Source of the DNA: RPRC01 sp034933285
GTDB taxonomy: Bacteria; Desulfobacterota; Desulfuromonadia; Geobacterales; Geobacteraceae
NCBI GenBank assembly: GCA_034933285.1
Contig: JAYFNT010000008.1
Coordinates: 124,001-188,000 of the forward strand
Reading direction: 5' to 3'
DNA length: 64,000 nt
Positions 8,560 to 17,900 of this stretch are shown piece after piece; the stretch's first letter is position 1; every line of letters starts with the position of its first letter. The notes beneath the pieces were generated by a model that ran no database searches, was not told where the DNA came from, and saw only the letters and a list, made by a program, of their open reading frames with translations. The translations under genes were made by a program, and so were the position numbers.

Positions 8560-9678
8560 TTAACGATTTGCTTCTCTCTTGTTATAAAATTCCTTGCGAA
8601 AGGCATTGAACCGGCCTTCAGCAATGGCCTCGCGAGACTGCTCCATCAGGTTCAGATAATAATGCAGATTGTGATAGGTATTGAACCGTGATGCAAGGAT
8701 TTCACCTGCCCTGTAAAGATGCCTCAGATAGGCTCGGCTGTAATTCCGGCAGACATAACAGTCGCACTCCGGGTCTATGGGAGAACGATCCTCAGCATAG
8801 CGTGCATTCTTTATGTTGAGGGTTCCTTCGCTGGTAAAAAGCATGCCGTTTCTGGCATTCCTTGTGGGCATGACACAGTCGAACATGTCATAGCCTCTAT
8901 AAACAGCCTCGACAAGGTCCTCGGGAGTGCCTATGCCCATGACGTACCGCGGGCGCTCTTCCGGCAGGAAGGGCTCACAGGTTTCCATTACACCGTACAT
9001 GACCCCCTTTTCCTCGCCGACGGAAAGCCCGCCGAGGGCATATCCGTCAAAGCCGATGTCCCGCAGCCGGCAAACACTTTCTTTCCGCAATTCATCAAAC
9101 CTGCCACCCTGGACGATTCCGAACAGCGCCTGGTCGTCGCGCCGCATGGCATCCCTGCATCGCACAGCCCAGCGGGTGGTCATCTCCATAGACTTTTTGA
9201 CATAGCCGAACTCGGCGGAACTGGGAGGGCACTCGTCGAAACACATCATGATGTCGGAACCGAGCGCTTCCTGGATCGCTATGGAAACCTCCGGCGAAAT
9301 GAAGTGCCGGGAACCGTCCAGGTGCGATTGGAAGGTCACCCCCTCCTCGCGTATCTTGCACAGTTCGCCAAGGCTGAACACCTGGAATCCACCGCTGTCG
9401 GTCAGAATCGGACCGTCCCAGCACATGAATTCGTGCAGCCCCCCCAGCCTGCCGATAAGCTCATGACCGGGCCTGAGGTACAGGTGATAGGTATTGGCCA
9501 GTATGATCTGGGACTTTACCTCCTTGAGTTCCTCGCGGGTCATGGCCTTGACCGTGGCCTGGGTGCCCACTGGCATGAAGGCCGGCGTGGCTATCCTGCC
9601 GTGTGGCGTGGTGATGCGGCCCAGCCTGGCCGCGCTGTCCCTGTCCTTTGCGATTAACTGAAATTCCAATGCCGTCAA
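8560..9678 (-). CDS. tgt: tRNA-guanine(34) transglycosylase (queuine tRNA-ribosyltransferase)
   Basis: 372 residues, the full bacterial length. Active-site pieces are DSGGFQVFSLG (Asp94), GIVQGG, ALGGLSVGEE and FDCVMPTRNARNG, which holds the nucleophilic Asp. The zinc site is CDCYVCRNYSRAYLRHL near the C-terminus. The enzyme exchanges guanine 34 for preQ1 in tRNAs with GUN anticodons, the step before QueA. The start is an uncommon TTG at 9678 (TTG-ACG-GCA); no ATG or GTG lies in a sensible place and the reading starts like other Tgt proteins. It is 225 bases from queA, separated by a repeat-bearing spacer, and precedes yajC-secDF. Confidence 0.96.
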   Translation of the reverse strand: MTALEFQLIAKDRDSAARLGRITTPHGRIATPAFMPVGTQATVKAMTREELKEVKSQIILANTYHLYLRPGHELIGRLGGLHEFMCWDGPILTDSGGFQVFSLGELCKIREEGVTFQSHLDGSRHFISPEVSIAIQEALGSDIMMCFDECPPSSAEFGYVKKSMEMTTRWAVRCRDAMRRDDQALFGIVQGGRFDELRKESVCRLRDIGFDGYALGGLSVGEEKGVMYGVMETCEPFLPEERPRYVMGIGTPEDLVEAVYRGYDMFDCVMPTRNARNGMLFTSEGTLNIKNARYAEDRSPIDPECDCYVCRNYSRAYLRHLYRAGEILASRFNTYHNLHYYLNLMEQSREAIAEGRFNAFRKEFYNKREANR

Positions 9679-9790
9679 ATCATACCCGTTTCAAAATACA
9701 TAGCTAAAAGTTTGTTATTAGTAATACTTTACCTAGTCTATCTCCAAAAGAAGGTTGTCAGTTATGCTGGGCGCAAGGACCTTGCATTCG

Positions 9791-9837
9791 ACCCCCTCAC
9801 CCGGGCTGCGCCCACCCTCTCCCTTGATGGCGAGGGC
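9791..9837 (+). repeat. Dispersed palindromic repeat, family A (copy 1)
   Basis: ACCCCCTCACCC at 9791-9802 is followed by a short variable part and by ACCCTCTCCCTTGATGG with a cgagggc end. The same ends and core recur at 54922-54970 and, inverted, at 55076-55126. It sits in the queA-tgt spacer with no open frame. Confidence 0.7.
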
Positions 9838-9868
9838 ATTACCTTGTGTCGGTAGATAGATCACTTTG

Positions 9869-9898
9869 CCTTGTGCCCAGTGCCTCGTGCCTTGTGCC
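9869..9898 (+). repeat. Short direct repeats CCTTGTGCC
   Basis: CCTTGTGCC occurs at 9869-9877 and 9890-9898, with the variant CCTCGTGCC at 9883-9891 between them. The cluster lies just beyond the 3' end of queA. Function unknown. Confidence 0.5.
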
Positions 9899-9903
9899 TG
9901 TTT

Positions 9904-10935
9904 CTATTCTATAAACATCGCGTCGCCGTAGCTGTAAAACCGGAAACGCCTCCGGACAGCTTCGCTGTATGCCTCCAGGAGGAATTCCCTGCCGGCGAAA
10001 GCCGCCACCAGGAGCAGCAGGGTCGAACAGGGCAGATGAAAATTGGTGATCATGGCATCGACGACTCTGAAACGGTAGCCGGGGTAAATGAAGATATCGG
10101 CTTCCCCGTCGCCGGAACGGACGGCGCCATCTGTTCCAGCTGCATGTTCGAGCGCTCTGGTGGTGGTAGTGCCGAGCGCGATGACCCTGCCACCCTGCTT
10201 CTTGTGCTGTTCGACGGCAGACGCCGTAGCAGGGGGAATTGAATAGAACTCCCTGTGCATACGGTGCTCATGCACACTCTCCACCCGAACCGGGAGAAAA
10301 GTTCCCAAGCCTACATGAAGGGTGAGCGGTGCGATCTTCACTCCCCGCTCCAGCAGCGCGTCGAGGATTGCCCGGGTGAAATGGAGCCCGGCCGTCGGTG
10401 CGGCAACCGCCCCTCTCGCCCTGGCGAAAACTGTCTGGTACCGGACCCTGTCTTCAGCCTCCTGGCCTCTACGTATGTAGGGAGGCAGGGGCATCATGCC
10501 CTCGGCTTCCAACCATTGATCGAAACCTTCGGCAGGGTCGAATGAAACGGTCCAGGTCTCTTCGTCGTTCCTTTGCACTACAGTCGCGGTCATACCCGAC
10601 GGCAAAAGGATAACAGACCCGGGACGGGGTTTCTTCGATGTCTTGATGAGACAGTTCCAGACGGATCCGCCGGTCTGGAACCTTCTCACCAGGAAAACCT
10701 CCACGCGCCCGCCGCTTTCCTTGCGGCCTGACAGCCTGGCAGGTATGACCATGGTATCGTTCAGAACCAGCAGGTCCCCGGCTCGAAACAGGTCCACGAC
10801 ATCGGAAAACACCTTTTCCCGGACAGTTCGCTCCCTGCGGTCCAGAACCATCAGTCGGGATGCATCCCTGCGAGGGGCGGGCGCCTGGGCGATCAGTTCG
10901 GGCGGCAGTTCATAATTGAAATCCCGGAAACGCAT
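9904..10935 (-). CDS. queA: S-adenosylmethionine:tRNA ribosyltransferase-isomerase QueA
   Basis: 343 residues, normal length. It begins MRFRDFNYELPPELIAQAP and carries LLVLNDTMVIPARL, GAVAAPTAGLHFT, LHVGLGTF and MITNFHLPCSTLLLLVAAF, all diagnostic QueA blocks. It transfers and isomerises the ribosyl part of SAM onto preQ1-modified tRNA, giving epoxyqueuosine after Tgt has acted. Its ATG starts three bases after the spoIID-type stop, so the two are one transcript. Having queA and tgt in order places the two consecutive tRNA-modification steps together. Confidence 0.97.
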   Translation of the reverse strand: MRFRDFNYELPPELIAQAPAPRRDASRLMVLDRRERTVREKVFSDVVDLFRAGDLLVLNDTMVIPARLSGRKESGGRVEVFLVRRFQTGGSVWNCLIKTSKKPRPGSVILLPSGMTATVVQRNDEETWTVSFDPAEGFDQWLEAEGMMPLPPYIRRGQEAEDRVRYQTVFARARGAVAAPTAGLHFTRAILDALLERGVKIAPLTLHVGLGTFLPVRVESVHEHRMHREFYSIPPATASAVEQHKKQGGRVIALGTTTTRALEHAAGTDGAVRSGDGEADIFIYPGYRFRVVDAMITNFHLPCSTLLLLVAAFAGREFLLEAYSEAVRRRFRFYSYGDAMFIE

Positions 10936-10938
10936 GGT

Positions 10939-12057
10939 CTAATCTTCGACGATTCTTCCCAGTCCGACTCCGGGATAGTAATACGAAAGGATTTCCCTGT
11001 AGGAATGCCCCTCTTCAGCTTGCTGCTTGGCGCCCCATTGGCACAGCCCCACGCCGTGACCGTAGCCGTTCCCGGTGAAAACGAAGTCATCATCCTTCGT
11101 CCTGATCTCGAAGTCCGTGCTGCGGATGACGGAATAACCCACAAGCTTTCGGAAAACCACAGCGGGCATGAATGTGCTGCCAAGGTCGGACAGCACCTCA
11201 AGATCGGCAATCCTGCCGCTCTGATAACGGTTCACAGACTTTATAGCCCTGATCCCGCGTACCTGGTAACCTGCGGAACGGAGCAGCGACTCGACCTTGC
11301 TTTGCGCAAGGCTGACCTCCCACTTTGATAAAGGGGAGCCCGAGCAGTACCTGCATTCCACCCCGCGAAGATAGGGAAGCTTCAAATCCCAGACATTCTC
11401 GGATGCTTCAGTGTGGCCGCCGCACCTGGAATGGAAAAAAGCCTGGACCACTTTACCGTCGTACGTAAGGATTTCATTGCTTGTCGCTTTCACGGCAGCG
11501 GCAGCCCGACCGTCTTCAATATCGCAGCCATTGTAGACCTGGTCGAGAATCGTGGATTCCAGGTGATAGGGTAAATTCTTTCTCGCCTCTTTCTGGTAAA
11601 GAGCGTAGGAACGGGCGATTACCGCCTGAGCCTTTACCGCCTCCATCGGCCACTGGGAGGAGATTTCGCAATTGATGAGGCCAACGAGGTACTCCTCCAA
11701 GCCTAGCTCGTTGATTACCAGCAGCCCCTTGCCTGAAGCAATGACTTCCGTTGTCCCGCGATATCCTTTACCGTTGATTCTCAGGTATCCAGGAGATGAA
11801 ACCCGCAGCGCCTTTACCCGCAGGCCTCCTGCCATCACGCTGTTTCCGGCCCTCCTGGCAACCAGGGGAAAACCCACATGGAGGATCGAGCCTTTTTCAT
11901 CCCTCGCCTGGAGTCTCTCACCGGTGAATCTGACCGTGCCGACCTGCTTCTGTATCGCCACTCTGACGGATACGGGAAGTGCGTGCACCGATTCGGGCCC
12001 GATGACGAATAACGCCATTATTATACAGCACGACAGAAGATAATTCACAATCGCCAA
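10939..12057 (-). CDS. Exported SpoIID/LytB-domain protein
   Basis: 372 residues. A signal peptide (about 1-27, ending VHA) is followed by a SpoIID-type domain with GLEEYLVGLINCEISSQWPMEAVKAQAVIARSYALYQ, TYDGKVVQAFFHSRCGGHTEASENVW, YCSGSP and NGYGHGVGLCQWGAKQQAEEG. Sporulation SpoIID is a lytic transglycosylase that cuts stem-peptide-free glycan; here the organism is a non-sporulating Gram-negative, so a general cell-wall remodelling role in the periplasm is likelier. The conserved Glu in INCEISSQWP is the probable catalytic acid by family analogy. I read the start as TTG at 12057; a GTG at 12048 is an alternative. First gene of the queA operon, with a predicted promoter upstream. Confidence 0.9.
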   Translation of the reverse strand: MAIVNYLLSCCIIMALFVIGPESVHALPVSVRVAIQKQVGTVRFTGERLQARDEKGSILHVGFPLVARRAGNSVMAGGLRVKALRVSSPGYLRINGKGYRGTTEVIASGKGLLVINELGLEEYLVGLINCEISSQWPMEAVKAQAVIARSYALYQKEARKNLPYHLESTILDQVYNGCDIEDGRAAAAVKATSNEILTYDGKVVQAFFHSRCGGHTEASENVWDLKLPYLRGVECRYCSGSPLSKWEVSLAQSKVESLLRSAGYQVRGIRAIKSVNRYQSGRIADLEVLSDLGSTFMPAVVFRKLVGYSVIRSTDFEIRTKDDDFVFTGNGYGHGVGLCQWGAKQQAEEGHSYREILSYYYPGVGLGRIVED

Positions 12058-12078
12058 TAACCGTTCCCAAACTTGTCG

Positions 12079-12107
12079 ATAAAATCAGAAAAGAATCGTG
12101 AAGTCAA
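12079..12107 (-). promoter_or_regulatory. Predicted sigma-70 promoter for spoIID-queA
   Basis: On the minus strand, TTGACT (12107-12102), a 17-base spacer, then TTTTAT (12084-12079). It lies about 20-50 bases upstream of the predicted start. Confidence 0.6.
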
Positions 12108-12252
12108 CGTATTTTAGTCTGCCACCCGCAGACCTTTAATAGCAATGAGGCCACAATCCGCTTAACGGTTCGGGCCTGTGCCGAAACAGGTATCATAGGA
12201 AGTGACTCCCTCCTTGTCAAGCATTTCGAACTTCACCGCAAAGGCAAATCGT

Positions 12253-12281
12253 TTGCCCGTGCCGAAAATTCATGTTATAGA
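12253..12281 (+). promoter_or_regulatory. Predicted sigma-70 promoter for the peptide ABC ATPase pair
   Basis: TTGCCC (12253-12258), 17 bases, TATAGA (12276-12281). Transcription from here excludes longer in-frame starts at 12202 and supports translation from 12337 or 12343. Confidence 0.55.
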
Positions 12282-12342
12282 AAATGAACAGGCCGTTTCC
12301 CCAGGGGACCGGCGAAACAACCCGGGAGATCCCATTTTGACG

Positions 12343-13299
12343 ATGCTGCTGCAGGTATCAGGATTATCGACCCATTTTGCCGTGCAGGGCGGCACGGTCA
12401 GGGCTGTTGACTGCCTGGACTTTTCGCTTGACGAAGGCGAGACCCTGTCCATCGTCGGCGAATCGGGTTGCGGCAAGAGCGCCACCGCATTTTCGCTGCT
12501 CCGGCTGGTGCCCGAACCCGGGAAAATAGTGGCCGGGCGTATCATGTTCGAAGGCAGGGACCTCATGCTCCTCCCTGAAGAAGATATGCGCCGGATCAGG
12601 GGCAACCGCATCGCCATGATCTTTCAGGAACCAATGACCTCGCTCAACCCGGTATTCCGCATCGGCGACCAGATAGCGGAAGGACTGCGCCTCCATCGGG
12701 GCGCAACGAAGAGCGAAGCAAAGGAACGGACAATCGACATGCTGAACCGGGTCGGCATTCCGTCTCCATCATCCCGCTACAATGACTACCCCCACCAGCT
12801 CAGCGGCGGAATGCGGCAGAGAGTGATGATCGCCATGGCTCTGATCTGCAGGCCCCGACTGCTGATCGCGGATGAACCAACCACTGCGCTGGACGTGACC
12901 ATCCAGGCCCAGATCCTCGAACTGATGGACAGCCTGAAGAAGGATATGGGCATGAGCCTGATCCTTATCACCCATGATCTGGGCATCGTGGCGGAACGTT
13001 CGGAACGGACAGCCATAATGTATGCCGGCAGGATAGTCGAATTCGGCCCTACCGGGGAAGTGCTGAACAACCCGCTCCATCCCTATACCAGGGGACTGCT
13101 GGCCTCGCTCCCGCAACATGCCGAAAGGGGCAAGCCGCTCCCGGTTATACCGGGCCAGGTGCCTGCGCTCAGCTCCCCGCTGCCGGGTTGCGGATTCTGC
13201 GACCGCTGCCCGTCCAGGGAATGGAAATGCGGGCAGGAGCCACCTCCTCTGAAGGAAATGGGAAGCGGCCACTCTGTTCGCTGCTGGAAATACTCATGA
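12343..13299 (+). CDS. Oligopeptide/dipeptide ABC transporter ATP-binding protein, DppD/OppD type
   Basis: 318 residues from ATG 12343 (MLLQVSGLSTHF). A TTG at 12337 has the better-placed GGGAG and may be the true start. The ATPase has Walker A GESGCGKSA, Q-loop FQEPMTSLNP, signature LSGGMRQRV, Walker B LLIADEPTTALD and the switch His in ITHD. The C-terminal oligopeptide-ABC extension is present (HPYTRGLLASLP, then GCGFCDRCP), with cysteines that in this family can bind an iron-sulfur cluster. It would power peptide, or possibly nickel, import at the inner membrane with its partner. The stop overlaps the next start as ATGA. No permease or binding-protein gene is in reach. Confidence 0.9.
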   Translation: MLLQVSGLSTHFAVQGGTVRAVDCLDFSLDEGETLSIVGESGCGKSATAFSLLRLVPEPGKIVAGRIMFEGRDLMLLPEEDMRRIRGNRIAMIFQEPMTSLNPVFRIGDQIAEGLRLHRGATKSEAKERTIDMLNRVGIPSPSSRYNDYPHQLSGGMRQRVMIAMALICRPRLLIADEPTTALDVTIQAQILELMDSLKKDMGMSLILITHDLGIVAERSERTAIMYAGRIVEFGPTGEVLNNPLHPYTRGLLASLPQHAERGKPLPVIPGQVPALSSPLPGCGFCDRCPSREWKCGQEPPPLKEMGSGHSVRCWKYS

Positions 13300-14279
13300 C
13301 GCATCCATTGATAGAAACCGTTGATATCAGGAAGTCATTCCCGGTCAGGCCGCAAGCCTTCGCGCGTCCGCTTCGACTCAAAGCGGTGGACGGCGTGTCC
13401 TTGTGCCTCGACGAGGGCGATACTCTGGGCATAGCCGGTGAATCCGGAAGCGGCAAGTCAACCCTTGGGAAACTCCTTCTGGGTCTGCTGCGTCCGGACG
13501 AAGGAGAAGTAATCTTCCGTGGGACGCCCTTGCGTCGCGTTTCAGGGAAAGGCCTCCTCAGGTTCAGGAAAGAGGTCCAGATGATATTCCAGGACCCCTT
13601 TTCATCGCTCAATCCACGCATGCGGATTGGAGACGCCATTGCCGAACCACTCATCATTCACGGTATTGCGGAGCCATCGGCCCGCAAGGGGATTGCCCGC
13701 GAGCTCATGGAAAAAGTCGGTCTCCGCGAGGAACACTTTCATCGCTATCCCCATGAATTCTCGGGTGGACAGCGTCAGCGCATTGGAATCGCCCGTGCCC
13801 TGGCGGTATCCCCCCGCCTCCTGATCGCCGATGAACCGGTTTCGGCTCTCGACCTCTCCATACAGGCACAGATCATCAACCTTCTCCAGGACCTGAAAAA
13901 GCACTATGCGCTTTCCCTCATCATCATAGCCCACGATCTTTCAGTTTTGCGCCACATGTGTGATCGAATCGCCGTCATGTACCTTGGCAAAATCGTTGAG
14001 GCCGGCAGAACCGATGATATTTTCAACGGCTTTCTCCATCCGTATACCGAAGCCCTGCTTTCCGCAATACCAGGCATCGGAAAAACCGGTCGCCCGGTGC
14101 CCCCGCCTCTGAAGGGCGACATTCCGAACCCGATCGATCCTCCTCCGGGCTGCCCCTTTCACACCCGATGCCCCTATTCGCGCCCTGAAGTATGCGCATC
14201 GGCCATCCCACCCCTGGAAGAAAAAGAACCAGGACATTTCGCAGCATGCCATTTCAGTGACGACCTGTTCAGGCAATGA
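13296..14279 (+). CDS. Oligopeptide/dipeptide ABC transporter ATP-binding protein, DppF/OppF type
   Basis: 327 residues from the ATG at 13296, which overlaps the upstream stop by four bases (ATGA), a sign of translational coupling. Walker A is GESGSGKST, Q-loop FQDPFSSLNP, signature FSGGQRQRIG, Walker B LLIADEPVSALD, and the switch is IAHD. The C-terminal extension has HPYTEALLSAIP and GCPFHTRCPYSRPEVC, the usual oligopeptide_ABC_C Cys cluster. DppD and DppF form the heterodimeric motor of peptide importers. The pair stands alone here, so permeases and the binding protein must be encoded elsewhere or have been lost. Confidence 0.9.
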   Translation: MTHPLIETVDIRKSFPVRPQAFARPLRLKAVDGVSLCLDEGDTLGIAGESGSGKSTLGKLLLGLLRPDEGEVIFRGTPLRRVSGKGLLRFRKEVQMIFQDPFSSLNPRMRIGDAIAEPLIIHGIAEPSARKGIARELMEKVGLREEHFHRYPHEFSGGQRQRIGIARALAVSPRLLIADEPVSALDLSIQAQIINLLQDLKKHYALSLIIIAHDLSVLRHMCDRIAVMYLGKIVEAGRTDDIFNGFLHPYTEALLSAIPGIGKTGRPVPPPLKGDIPNPIDPPPGCPFHTRCPYSRPEVCASAIPPLEEKEPGHFAACHFSDDLFRQ

Positions 14280-14368
14280 TTGGCTCTCATTCCCGATCCC
14301 TTAGCTCAGGGCCCTGATTCATCTCCTTTTCCTCTCGACCCGACCACCCGAGTGAAAAGATGTTTTCA

Positions 14369-14397
14369 TTGACAAATCACCCAATGAATAATATAGA
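14369..14397 (+). promoter_or_regulatory. Strong predicted promoter for the ArsR-family gene
   Basis: Perfect -35 TTGACA (14369-14374), a 17-base spacer and TATAGA (14392-14397). The A/T-rich palindromic stretch atatagatatat covering the -10 box could be an operator for the regulator it drives (inference). Confidence 0.75.
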
Positions 14398-14432
14398 TAT
14401 ATGCGGATTTTGTTAATCGTGAGGATTAGGCC

Positions 14433-14729
14433 ATGAAGTTCGATAAAAGCAGAAACTACATCTCTGAAGCGGAAATCTGCAAGGTACTCGGCCACCCGGT
14501 CCGTTTGAAAATCGTTGCCGGTCTCTGTTCGCAGGAATGCAACGTAAAGCATATATGGGAATGCCTGGGGCTTCCGCAAGCAACCGTTTCCCAGCACCTG
14601 GCGCTGTTGAAGAACAAGGGCATCATCGAGGGAAAACGGGAAGGGGTTGAAGTTCATTACAGCGTCATCAATCCATTGGCCAAGAGACTGATCGAAATCA
14701 TGGATTCAATCTGCGACGACGCCAGGTAA
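14433..14729 (+). CDS. ArsR-family winged-helix transcriptional regulator
   Basis: 98 residues, typical of a one-domain ArsR protein. The winged helix covers about residues 10-85: EAEICKVLGHPVRLKIVAGL, recognition helix LGLPQATVSQHLALLKNKGII, then the wing EGKREGVEVHYSVI. The classical metal motif ELCVCDL is not present; instead Cys residues lie at C-S-Q-E-C and W-E-C, which could bind metal, thiol or sulfide. Its own strong promoter lies just upstream and there is no clear partner gene: the upstream ABC ATPase pair ends 153 bases before it and the next gene converges. Autoregulation is likely; the signal and other targets are unknown. Confidence 0.88.
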   Translation: MKFDKSRNYISEAEICKVLGHPVRLKIVAGLCSQECNVKHIWECLGLPQATVSQHLALLKNKGIIEGKREGVEVHYSVINPLAKRLIEIMDSICDDAR

Positions 14730-14904
14730 CTTTTGAACCATACGGCAGTAGTGGATCCATCTGATATCATCCCTTCACGACTGCCGCGAATTTTTATAAC
14801 CTGAACTTGATGAGCCCGCCGCGGCTCGTTGCCCCTCACCGAGCGTGAGTTCCGCGCCCTGACTTGATGGAAAGTGCATGTACTTCTTCTCCACCACCTG
14901 AAAA

Positions 14905-17900
14905 TCACGCACCTACCCCGAAAACCGGAATGGCGCCCACCATGTCCGCCCTCGCGGATTGATCTTTGCCCAGATCCAACCGGTCCATCATGAAACCCAC
15001 GATCTCAATGAAAGCCATGCCTTCATCCAATACCTTCGCACATTCTTTCTCGTTCTCGGGCTGGCGTTCAGGAACGTAAACCAAGCTACCCTTAGTGTCT
15101 ACCATATAGAGTGCTATGTATACATGGGGCCTGCCGTTGACTTTGACTACGCTGAGGAAAGCATCGCACGTCTTGGTCGTGTGATCTTCCATTGCAACTC
15201 TGGCCCTGTTCAGTGACTGATAAATCTCAACCACGTCATTTGACGATGCAACGGCAATGCATTTCAACGACCTGTCGATGGCAAACCGCCCCGTAAACCC
15301 GGACGAAACCGCTCCGGCGCCCCCCCCTGTTTCCGCAGAGGCCCCATCTTTCAGGAAAGCAAACGGGTCCGTTTCGTCTTCAGCCCCGGAAACGGCGGCC
15401 GTTTCGCCAAAACCCGGCCAGTCACTTTCCGCGGTCAGCTCGTCGGCACTGCTGACATCCTCCACCGCAAGCAACTCTTCAGGGCGGAATACATCTACAA
15501 CCGCGGGAGGTATCGTCTCACGGCTCCCCACCATTCCGCCGTCCGCATTTGCTGCCGGCTCGATCGCAGGTTCCCCCAGCGTCAACGGTTCGGCCTGTTC
15601 TACGGAAGCATCTCCATGCTCGATCCGTGCCGGTTCGGCAGACTCATCAGGCTGCGGCGCCGCTTTTGCCGATTCGAGCACTGCCATTTCCGCAGCCAGG
15701 GACTCCGCTTCTGCCTGGAGACCGGCAACCACTTCGGAATTAGTCCTTTCGACTGCGACCTTTGCAGCTCTCAGTCTCTCAAGGTCGATCTTTAGAGAGT
15801 CGATCCGTTCCTTTGCCTCCCTTTCCTCGGCTGCCTTTTCCGACTCGATCAGCATGACTTCGGCGGTCAATGCCGCGATTTCCGCTGCGGCAACTTCCCT
15901 TGAATCCACCCTGTCCTCCTCCAGCCTTTCAACCTGCGCCTTCAGCGCAGCCAGCTCTTGGTCGACAGCGGCAGTCTCTTCGCTCCTCAGTTCATCGAGA
16001 CGGTCACCCTCAATCCATGCTTCGTCAGTCTTCTCCTCCGCTTCCTGGTCCGCGGCATCTCCGGCAACAGCGGACTTGAACCCGGTAATCGTATCAAACA
16101 GCATGCGGGAGGAAGCCCGTATCGAAGCCATGGTTTCGGCAACGGATCTTTCCGACTTCACAAGACCGGACGTCAGCTGCAGCACTTGTTCCTGAGCAGC
16201 GCAAAACTGTGCCAACGCCCTGCGCTCGGCTTCTTCCCTGTCTCTCGCCATTTCGACGATTTCCGACTGCACCGCGGAAAGTTTTTTTGAAAGCATGATC
16301 TCGTCATCGGCCATATCCTGCTTTAACCTTGCAAGCTCGGCCCGTGAAGAATCAAGCTCCTCACGGGATGATGCTTCGAAGGCATTCTTTTCCCACTGCA
16401 GTCGCTCGAACTCCGCGTTGAGAGCGGCGGTTTCGTTTGCCGAACGCTCTTCCGCGGCGGCCATGCCAGCAGTGAGTTCTTCAATTTTCTCTCTCAGTCC
16501 GGTTATTTCCCTTTCCGCGACTGCCGCAGCTTCATCCGCATCGACCTGAAGGCGGGAAAGCTCTTCATTAAGTGAAGAGCTTTCGTGAGCGTGCTTTTCA
16601 GCCTGCTCACTGTTTCGCGACTTCAAAAGCGCCAATTCCTTTTCCAGGTCTTTCATTTGGTTCTCATGGGAAACGGATGCCTGTTCCATCCGTTCCCCAT
16701 GATCCCGGATTTCTTCTTGAAGGGCCGAACGCTGCTGATCCGCCATCCTCTCTGCTTCGCTCTTTTCCGAGAGGAGACGCTCCAGATCCGATTTCAGTCC
16801 GTTCATCTCCACCTCTAGTGCCGCAGAGGCGGTTTTCCTTTCCTCAATCAGCGCGGAAGTCCGATCCTTCAGCGCATCCCGTTCATCTGCCAGGCCATCC
16901 GCTTCAGACCGCAATCTGGAAAGATCCTCTTCAGTCGATTCTTTAAGAACGGCTATTTCCGACCTTAACGATTCGATTTCATCACGCAGTGCACCCGATT
17001 CATTTGCGCCGGCCGCGGCTGCCTCTTCCTTTTCTCCGGCAAGCCTGTCACGTTCAGTCACGATGCCGGCAAGCTCCTGCTCGAACTCCTGGCGCATGCC
17101 CTGGATTTCTTTCTCCAGGCCGGTGATTTCCTCATGAAGAACGGTCTTTTCCTCAAGGAATTGTTTCCGCAATTCCGACAGCTCAGCCTTGCGTCGGCTT
17201 AAATCCGATTTCAGGTTTTCCAGCTCTTCATCGTTTCCCTTTTCCTTGGACAAAGCATCAAGTTCCGCCTTGAGAGCAGCGACTTCCTTTGCCGTTGCCT
17301 TCTCTGCATCGGTTTTTGCTTCCGCAAGCCGGGCAAGTTCTGTCCGCAAAACGCCAAGCTCTTCATCTGAGTCCTTTCGCGCTTCCTCAATGCCACCCTG
17401 CAGCGACTCTATCTCCGTCCTCAATTCAGATGACTCAGCATCCACGGAAGCCTTGATTTCGCTGTTCTCGGACCTGAGTCGCTCCGCCTCCGCCTTAAGC
17501 GGTGCCAGTTCCCGTTTCCTGGCCTGTTCAAGTTCCTTGTTTTCCCTTTGCAGTGCCTCGATTTCATCCCTGAGGGCGGCAAGTTCAGCCGCTGCAGCCG
17601 AGACGTCCAGGGTCTTCCGTTCCTTGAGAAGATCTCTTTTCGCCTTTGCCGCCGCCAGGCTTTCAACTTGAGCGGTTTCCCGATCCTCAGCTTCATCCGC
17701 AGTTTCAGATGGTTCATCCGCTTTCAAGGATGCTGCTTTTCCTGTTTCACCCGCGGATTCCTTTTTGTCCGCTTGAGAAGAAGATTTCCTGCCTTGTTTT
17801 GTCGTAATTTCCGTATCCTGGTCTGCAGCGGACGTCGAATCCTTGGCCCCTGCGTCTGTGGGGGCGGATTTCCTGTCGGAAGCCGCATGGGATTCCCTGG

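Noticed and set aside
14306..14317. TCAGGGCCCTGA palindrome after the DppF-type gene
   Set aside because: Twelve bases without a loop or T run; likely chance or a minor site.
14743..14786. CGGCAGT/ACTGCCG pair after the ArsR gene as a terminator
   Set aside because: Only seven pairs with a loop of about 30 bases; the T run is broken. Too weak to annotate.
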